A stretch of 64,000 nucleotides of DNA from contig ML769388.1 of assembly GCA_009733575.1 (NCBI GenBank), forward strand, positions 680,857 through 744,856. Direction: 5' to 3'. Numbering within the stretch: the first letter of the stretch is position 1; each line of letters opens with the position of its first letter. Position numbers and translations under genes: made by a program. Origin of the DNA: Gymnopus androsaceus JB14 (Eukaryota; Basidiomycota; Agaricomycetes; Agaricales; Omphalotaceae). Positions 57,129 to 64,000 of this stretch are shown here, piece by piece. Under the pieces are notes generated by a model. The model saw nothing but the letters and a program-made list of their open reading frames with translations. It had not been told where the DNA came from and did no database searches.

Positions 57129-57594
57129 TCTTTTAACGAGCTATGTACAGTATATACTGCTCTATGAGCCCAAGTACTTTGAGAGAGCGAAATTAGAAAC
57201 TGCGATACAGAGCTAAAGACTGTTATATTCAAATCTATGCACAGGAGGAGCAGATGTTTAAAAAATGTAAGAACCACGACACGATGGAATGTGGTATACA
57301 TGCAACAAGCGTGCGTCAAGTAGGTCAGTCCAATTTTTTGGTGGTGGTACAGGAAAGACGTGCCAGTGGTTTCAAGAAATGAGGAAGAAGGGCAGCTCGC
57401 ATGACCGGATGAAAACCAGACGATCGAGGATTGAGTTAGATGAGCAGAAAAATGGAGATAATACTAATGGCTACAGTAGGCGAGATAGAATATCCAAACA
57501 AGCATAATATGAACAATAAAATTACATTCCTTGTGAACAACCAAGTCATTCGTGATGATATGGAAGAGAAAAAAATCAAAAAATGCGTACAAGT
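57129..57594. other. Intergenic between the convergent amine oxidase and HMG-box genes
   Basis: About 465 bp of 3' flanks. No feature recognised. Confidence 0.45.
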
Positions 57595-59028
57595 TCACGG
57601 AGTCACAATGAATTGCATTGGATCCCAAGTGAGTGGGTTCAGATGATCAGAATCCTCGGTGGAATTCGTGTACATTGCAGAGTTAAACGGAACATCTAAT
57701 TGTCCACTGGCGGAATTGGACATCAAGTTTCCATAAACATTACCGACCCCAAACGTAGGTGAACTCTGGTAGGGCTGGGAAGGTACGTGAAAAGGAATGT
57801 TCAGTGGGCCACTCTGGGAATAGAGAGCGGGAGATGCGCAAGTCTCGTACTGAGGGTACATTTCCTGCATTCGAGGACCAATTTGATAGGATGGAGCTTG
57901 GGAAGCAAGGGTGCCAGTATGATACTGTGTGAAGTGGGGTTCGTTGTGATATGTGACATAACGGTCTGGAAAGTGAAATTGATAGTCCCGAGCGACAGTC
58001 TCCCCAAGCATCTGCGTTTGATAGTCCAGTGTAGGAGCTGAAGATGTCATGGCTGTGGGGGAAGACATAAAATTCTGCGGTATATAGCCAGCGGACGCAG
58101 GAACAGGGGAGTCGGGTCTAAGAGAGTCCATGATTGGGCGTGACGGCTGAATTGTACAAGTTAGGATGAAGAAGACGAATAAACAAAAAGACTCACCATG
58201 TGTCGGGTCACAGATTGAGGTTGAACGGTATTAGGAAGGGGAGCCGGTGCCAGCAAAGGGCTCCGAAAGACAAGAGAACCAGCTTCCGAAGCATCGCGGT
58301 CACGACTGCTGGGCTCCCATCCACGTACATCGGGTAAGGATTCAGATGGTGAGGGTGCCGCGGCAGGCGAGGATGAGGCTGACTGAGAGGAGTCGTCTGC
58401 AGAAGGGCTAGAGCCTTCGAGATCAATGTCCTTGATCGCTGACTCTAGGTCTCTACCCTGCAGACCAGCCTTAAGCAGTTCAGCGACCTTTTGTGAACGA
58501 GCCAGATCGTTCTGCCCATTTCTCTTGACATTTCTTTTCACGGGCTTGGAAGTGCGAGTCCCCGGGGAAAATTTGTAACCTTAAAGTTTAACAGCAGATG
58601 AGTGGGAGGAGTTGGAACAAGTAGTCAAGAAACCAACCTGGGTACTTGCGCCGGTGTTCAAGTTTTTCCTGTTCGGCCATGAGACGATACGGGGCTTTGT
58701 CTTCCTCGGATGTATTGTTCCATAGATGACCAACAATGCGACTAATGTGCCTATGGTCGCGTTCAACATCGCTGGTGATCTTTTCCTGAGCAAGATACTC
58801 GGACCGGAAGATCATGAAAGGATTACGAGGGCGAGGAATATGTGCTTCGCGTCGAGAGGAGCCCTTTCTGGGAGCCAAACGTCGAACAGGTCGTTCTGGA
58901 GACGTTGATGCTAACCGTTTCTCAGCTGGACCGCGAGATTCAAGAGGGGGAGAGGGGATGGGTGCAAAATGGGTAGATACCGGTCCTTGGATCCCCTCGT
59001 TCAAGTTGTGACCTTCGCTTGTAGCCAT
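57595..59028 (-). CDS. HMG-box transcription factor (MATA_HMG/Ste11-like)
   Basis: Sequence-specific regulator with one HMG box. ATG 59028 opens a disordered N-terminus, then a basic stretch (RRLAPRKGSSRREAHIPRPR) leads into the box: NPFMIFRSEYLAQEKI, RDHRHISRIVGHLWNNTSEE, DKAPYRLMAEQEKLEHRRKY. An intron splits PG|YKFSPGTRTSKPVKRNVK. The rest is a Ser/Pro-rich region (LEGSSPSADDSSQSASSSPA) and a Tyr/Gln/Pro-rich C-terminus after a second intron near 58140-58200. Ste11/Prf1-type proteins of fungi have this plan and often control mating or fruiting; the specific role here is inference. Intact apart from uncertainty over upstream leader introns. Confidence 0.85.
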
Positions 59029-60323
59029 AAAGTTGTGGCAAGCGATACCCTTGACCTCGGTCGAGGGACAAAAGTGAAAGACTGAAAGGCCAAAAACGAT
59101 CAGTACAAGAGGATCCAAGGAAAGAGGGAAGGACGAACTCTGACCACTGGACATCGGAGAACAAACCTGGATAGGGAGCGAAGAAAGAAACGCGACGCAG
59201 CCATGGTCTCTTTATACCAGCTTTATTTGTTCGAATCCGGGAAACGTTAAGGAACAACCCTCGATATAATCACATCGTGGTGACGAGATGTGATTTGAAC
59301 AAAGAAATAATGGCAAAAAAAATCAAAACTTACCCACATATGGAATGCCATTCCTTTTTAGGACGCCGACACGGTTTTCTGTAGATATCACAGCTGTTTT
59401 GCACCCGGATTCCTTGACTGGTGTCGCGTATCTTGGATGAGAGACGCGCAGCAGCTGGTAAAGCCCTACTCGCAGACTGCATTCTTGTGTTTCAGTCTAG
59501 TCGCCCAAAGGGGATCACCGCAGTGCACACTAGGAGTCCAGTCTCTTCAGACTTCCGGAACCTGTTTGGGCTAGATAAACAAGAGCAATTAACAAGCATG
59601 CTACACTCCTTTCATATGTCCGTACCACGAGAATGGCTCCACGTTCCTTCCTCAGGATGTTCATGTCTTTCATTGTGAATGAGGTGTAGCGAAGCGCGCG
59701 TATTAATAGGGCCGACGTCGGAGCGTGCACCTTCAAGTAGAAGCATATGAAAGGGATCAAAGATGTGAAGTTTCTTTCCCATGTTCTTGCCTCGAGGCTA
59801 CCTATTCACAGCCACTGATTTTATCTCTTTGGGTTTCGACGTCATATAAGCGCGTTCAGCTATGCAGGCAAAGTTACACGTCCATGTATTCAGGATCATC
59901 GTTCAATAATCCAAGCTGGTGACCCACCACATTTATCGCATCTCTCTGCCCGAGCTGCTCACGCAGGCAGCATTCATGATTCGCTTTGATACCCAAAGGT
60001 GTGCAACGTTCTTGAAAGATGACTCCAGACATGGAAAAAGGAAGAGATCCGATCCGGGATGGCAGGTAGCTACCCGACTTTTTTCACCTACTTTTTCTTA
60101 CAGACCTTCGATCTAAGTATTGCTTTTCATTTGATCGTAGCGTCTAATCTCCGGAGGACCAGTTAAAGTTTTAGAAGTAACAATTTTAAAAAAATAAACG
60201 CAAGAGCGGGGGTGTAGGTCACAAATCAGTGTTAATACCTCCAGACATTACGCGAAAATGCTAGCAATGGTAAAAGTAGAGAGTAAATCTAATAATTTGA
60301 TACACTACCCTATTATATGCGCT
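59029..60323. other. Intergenic, ~1.3 kb, upstream of the HMG-box gene
   Basis: Short open frames on both strands lack domain features. Contains the Ste11-type site listed separately. A long promoter or leader is plausible for a developmental regulator. Confidence 0.45.
59297..59306 (-). promoter_or_regulatory. Candidate HMG-factor (TR-box-like) site TTCTTTGTTC
   Basis: On the minus strand the site reads TTCTTTGTTC, identical to the fission-yeast Ste11 TR box (TTCTTTGTTY). It lies about 270 bp upstream of the HMG-box gene start. Autoregulation is possible, but a 10-mer can occur by chance. Confidence 0.35.
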
Positions 60324-62148
60324 CTACTTTGTCATAAAGTCTGAAAAATTTTCCATCGCCTTTCGCGAAATGCCATTGCGATGATCCTCCTTCATAGCCT
60401 TACTGAATGCGATAACCCTTTGTCGTATCTGCGCTCCATCCTCTCCTCGCATTAGTTTCCATACATCACTCATCTCCTTCTCTACAGCTTCCCGTGTTCC
60501 TTGAACCACAGGACCACGATATGTGGCTCGTCCAATGCTTTCGCCATTTCGAACCTGGATAAGTTCATATGCGAGCCCGAGTCCGACTGAAAGTTGGTTC
60601 CTAGAAAACAACAGTGAGAAAGATTACCTCCTCTGATACTTATGAGAGACTTTACTTACGCGATGAGGGGTTGGTCAATTGAATAGGGCCACAAAACCAT
60701 AGGAACTTCGTTCAAAAAGGCCTCAGAGATCGAATTGGAGCCAGCATGACACTGCATACCAATAGTTAGTCGCTAGAAATTACATTGAATAGCTCACTGA
60801 CCAGATACCATCCAATGGCTTCATGTTTTAGCACTGCTTGTTGGGGGACAAATCCAGCGAGCAATGCACGTCCAGATTTTTTGATTTCCTCGCGATGTTC
60901 CGCCGTCAGTAGCTTATTGGTAGTCCCACCAGCAAATAAGAATGGTAGGGGCGGGTCAGCAGCCAGGATTGTCTTCACTAATGCGTCAAAAAGATGCGGG
61001 GTATTGAAAGGCAGAAATGTGGTTCCAAAACTAATATAGAGGACGCTATTTGGACCGTAACGCTTATGCATGTCATTCAAGAAAGACATGACTTGCTTGT
61101 CCTCGGTGGAGAGAGCTTGAACTTGAGGGGGAATTCCGCCGTTCCACCAAGTCTCGGGATATTGTGGACTGGGTCAAATTATTGAGGGAGAATAGATGAG
61201 TAGTAGACAAAAAAAATGCATACCCGACGTGATAAAAAAGATGTTTTGGTGATGTTCGTTTCATTTCTTCCACTTCCCCGGGCTCCATTATATGACTGGT
61301 ATGGATGATGAAACCATTGACTCGAGACAAACGATTGGTGAGTGTAATGCAAAACTGAGCTAGAGATACCGCCATCGAGTCTTCGCCAGTGTCGAGTGAG
61401 TCCGTTTGCGGGTCTATAAGATAGTGTTAAACAAAAAGTTGGCAACACTTTCCAGTACACTCACTCAATTCATCTAAAAAGAGCTTCATCAGCTTGTGTC
61501 ATTTATATTCTCATTGAGAGTAAACTTACGATGATACATCGGAGGGAGGGAAGTTGTTCGAGCAACCACATCGGAAGCTTTGCACCAGATCTGGTCTCAA
61601 CTCGTGAAACCGGACCCAACTGAAACAATCATCAAACATACCTTGTATGCGTAATAGTCTACAGAATGATCCCCATTGACGGTTTGTTTCTCTGCTTCAC
61701 GGTAGACAGGTCCCCAATACGTTTCGGGATATTCGTCTTTGCGCATCCAATACCTGATAAGTGGATAGACAACGGATGTGTAGGTACTTTGAAACTCAGT
61801 CTTACAGATTCACGAGAGCAGCATTCGTCGGAATGTAGGCCAAAACTGGTATTCTATGTGATGTGATAGCGTCCAGCATGTCTATCGTGGGCGAAAGCAC
61901 AACCTAGAGCCATGTAAACGACCGACAAAAATTGAGCAGGGGGCGTGGAACGTACGTCTAGAATCGCTAACGCGGGCATAAGTTTGAAGGGTGAAGGTTG
62001 AACTGCGGGCTTTAGGAGGTCCTCAAGGAAGGAAGGGAACGAGGTCATTAGAGACCCCATCTGCTCCAACAAAGAGTTCAAGTTGCCTTCTCCCAGAAGC
62101 TTCACATTGAGACGCGAACGAGGTTCATCCGCAAGACCATAAAGCATC
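60324..62148 (-). CDS. UDP-glycosyltransferase (GT1), copy 1, 5'-truncated at the inverted-repeat axis
   Basis: GT1 enzyme moving a sugar from a UDP-sugar to a small lipid or phenolic acceptor. Visible blocks: MLYGLADEPRSRLNVKLLGE, FKLMPALAILD, YWMRKDEYPETYWGPVYREA, HKRYGPNSVLYISFGTTFLP, PLPFLFAGGTTNKLLTAEHR, GFVPQQAVLKHEAIGWYL. The donor-binding signature HAGSNSISEAFLNEVPMVLW, YSIDQPLIA is present. The C-terminus ends AMENFSDFMTK with TAG at 60324. The frame begins only at the repeat boundary (62148). Upstream sequence reads as the opposite copy, so the N-terminal acceptor half is missing here. Confidence 0.8.
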
Positions 62149-64000
62149 TCTACATCACCTATGTCACCACTGGAACAAGCTCACCATCTTTTTCTCCTTC
62201 CTCAATTGAGCGCGAAACGATGCTTTATGGTCTTGCGGATGAACCTCGTTCGCGTCTCAATGTGAAGCTTCTGGGAGAAGGCAACTTGAACTCTTTGTTG
62301 GAGCAGATGGGGTCTCTAATGACCTCGTTCCCTTCCTTCCTTGAGGACCTCCTAAAGCCCGCAGTTCAACCTTCACCCTTCAAACTTATGCCCGCGTTAG
62401 CGATTCTAGACGTACGTTCCACGCTCCCTGCTCAATTTTTGTCGGTCGTTTACATGGCTCTAGGTTGTGCTTTCGCCCACGATAGACATGTTGGACGCTA
62501 TCACATCACATAGAATACCAGTTTTGGCCTACATTCCGACGAATGCTGCTCTCGTGAATCTGTAAGACTGAGTTTCAAAGTACCTACACATCCGTTGTCT
62601 ATCCACTTATCAGGTATTGGATGCGCAAAGACGAATATCCCGAAACGTATTGGGGACCTGTCTACCGTGAAGCAGAGAAACAAGCCGTCAATGGGGATCA
62701 TTCTGTAGACTATTACGCATACAAGGTATGTTTGATGATTGTTTCAGTTGGGTCCGGTTTCACGAGTTGAGACCAGATCTGGTGCAAAGCTTCCGATGTG
62801 GTTGCTCGAACAACTTCCCTCCCTCCGATGTATCATCGTAAGTTTACTCTCAATGAGAATATAAATGACACAAGCTGATGAAGCTCTTTTTAGATGAATT
62901 GAGTGAGTGTACTGGAAAGTGTTGCCAACTTTTTTGTTTACACTATCTTATAGACCCGCAAACGGACTCACTCGACACTGGCGAAGACTCGATGGCGGTA
63001 TCTCTAGCTCAGTTTTGCATTACACTCACCAATCGTTTGTCTCGAGTCAATGGTTTCATCATCCATACCAGTCATATAATGGAGCCCGGGAAGTGGAAGA
63101 AATGAAACGAACATCACCAAAACATCTTTTTTATCACGTCGGGTATGTATTTTTTTTGTTACTACTCATCTATTCTCCCTCAATAATTTGACCCAGTCCA
63201 CAATATCCCGAGACTTGGTGGAACGGCGGAATTCCCCCTCAAGTTCAAGCTCTCTCCCACCGAGGACAAGCAAGTCATGTCTTTCTTGAATGACATGCAT
63301 AAGCGTTACGGTCCAAATAGCGTCCTCTATATTAGTTTTGGAACCACATTTCTGCCTTTCAATACCCGCATCTTTTTGACGCATTAGTGAAGACAATCCT
63401 GGCTGCTGACCCGCCCCTACATTCTTATTTGCTGGTGGGACTACCAATAAGCTACTGACGGCGGAACATCGCGAGGAAATCAAAAAATCTGGACGTGCAT
63501 TGCTCGCTGGATTTGTCCCCCAACAAGCAGTGCTAAAACATGAAGCCATTGGATGGTATCTGGTCAGTGAGCTATTCAATGTAATTTCTAGCGACTAAAT
63601 ATTGGTATGCAGTGTCATGCTGGCTCCAATTCGATCTCTGAGGCCTTTTTGAACGAAGTTCCTATGGTTTTGTGGCCCTATTCAATTGACCAACCCCTCA
63701 TCGCGTAAGTAAAGTCTCTCATAAGTATTAGAGGAGGTAATCTTTCTCACTGTTGTTTTCTAGGAACCAACTTTCAGTCGGACTCGGGCTCGCATATGAA
63801 CTTATCCAGGTTCGAAATGGCGAAGCATTGGACGAGCCACATATCGTGGTCCTGTGGTTCAAGGAACACGGGAAGCTGTAGAGAAGGAGATGAGTGATGT
63901 ATGGAAACTAATGCGAGGAGAGGATGGAGCGCAGATACGACAAGGGTTATCGCATTCAGTAAGGCTATGAAGGGAGGATCATCGCAATGGCATTTCGCGA
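60367..64000. repeat. Large inverted repeat, arms of about 1.78 kb, spacer 70 bp
   Basis: Position p on the left arm matches the complement of 124367-p on the right arm (for example 61854-62147 with 62220-62513, and 61666-61866 with 62501-62701). The arms meet a 70-bp unique spacer at 62149-62218. Near the outer end the register drifts by a few bases because of indels. The left arm continues to 60321-60324 and the right arm is cut by the window edge. Confidence 0.9.
62149..64000 (+). CDS. UDP-glycosyltransferase (GT1), copy 2, runs off the right edge
   Basis: Mirror copy of the gene at 60324-62148. Here the frame extends further 5' through the unique spacer (LYITYVTTGTSSPSFSPSSI, then ERETMLYGLAD), which suggests this orientation is the real continuation of the gene's N-terminal part. 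Many single-base differences from copy 1 in runs (for example at about 63366, 63418, 63822 and 63940) break the frame repeatedly. The 3' end (about 46 bases by symmetry) lies outside the window. Confidence 0.65.

Noticed and set aside
59224..59240. GTTCGAATCC, another tRNA-like word
   Set aside because: No matching T stem or acceptor stem and no A box; probably chance in the HMG gene leader.
1..64000. Search for CRISPR arrays, toxin-antitoxin pairs, phage genes or a large biosynthetic cluster
   Set aside because: The genes are eukaryotic and intron-rich. One P450 and one UGT about 40 kb apart without a backbone synthase do not make a biosynthetic cluster.

Overview
This window is nuclear DNA of a filamentous basidiomycete, most likely an Agaricomycete. 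Genes lie on both strands and are split by many short introns (mostly 43-70 nt, GT-AG with a few GC-AG). The best-matching families are agaricomycete-typical: GtaA glutaminase, a GH79 glycosidase, DUF6699, a fungal P450, a copper-fist factor and a DUF6570 Helitron protein. Exon models were built by hand from splice signals, reading phase and family motifs.

Layout. 0-3 kb: edge of a minus-strand gene, then MDV1. 3.7-11.3 kb: a secretory block with a GH79 glycosidase, a small Cys-rich secreted protein and a large membrane-anchored GtaA glutaminase. 13-25 kb: a SprT/GCNA-like protease with SUMO-interacting motifs, a P450 whose fourth intron holds about 2.7 kb of Helitron-like DNA with a nested inverted-repeat element, RPS29 and a Puf4-type RNA-binding protein. 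26-42.7 kb is a dense housekeeping block: UVRAG/Vps38-like, NFU1, HEM3, a UBE2W-type E2, a copper-fist regulator, an acidic nuclear-type protein, ALG1, SBDS/SDO1 and the BAR-SH3 protein RVS167. 42.7-44.7 kb is gene-free and carries a two-copy ~510-bp tandem duplication. 44.7-57 kb: DUF6699, ISA1, GID1, UMP1, an unassigned coding region, a minisatellite, MFAP1 and a FAD amine oxidase. 57.6-64 kb: an HMG-box factor, then two head-to-head copies of a UDP-glycosyltransferase forming a large inverted repeat that runs off the right edge.

Most genes are unrelated housekeeping functions: mitochondrial fission and Fe-S/haem assembly (MDV1, NFU1, ISA1, HEM3), protein quality control (GID1, UMP1, E2), N-glycosylation (ALG1), ribosome biogenesis (RPS29, SDO1), splicing (MFAP1) and trafficking (RVS167, UVRAG-like). 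Several pairs are divergent and share very short promoters (83-220 bp).

Caveat on quality: about a dozen conserved genes need exactly one single-base correction, nearly always in a run of identical bases. This points to residual sequencing indels rather than pseudogenes. I found no CRISPR, phage or bacterial-type defence system. The most unusual items are the intronic Helitron, the inverted UGT repeat, the membrane-tethered GtaA, the SIM-bearing SprT protein and the zinc-knuckle/RS tail on MFAP1.
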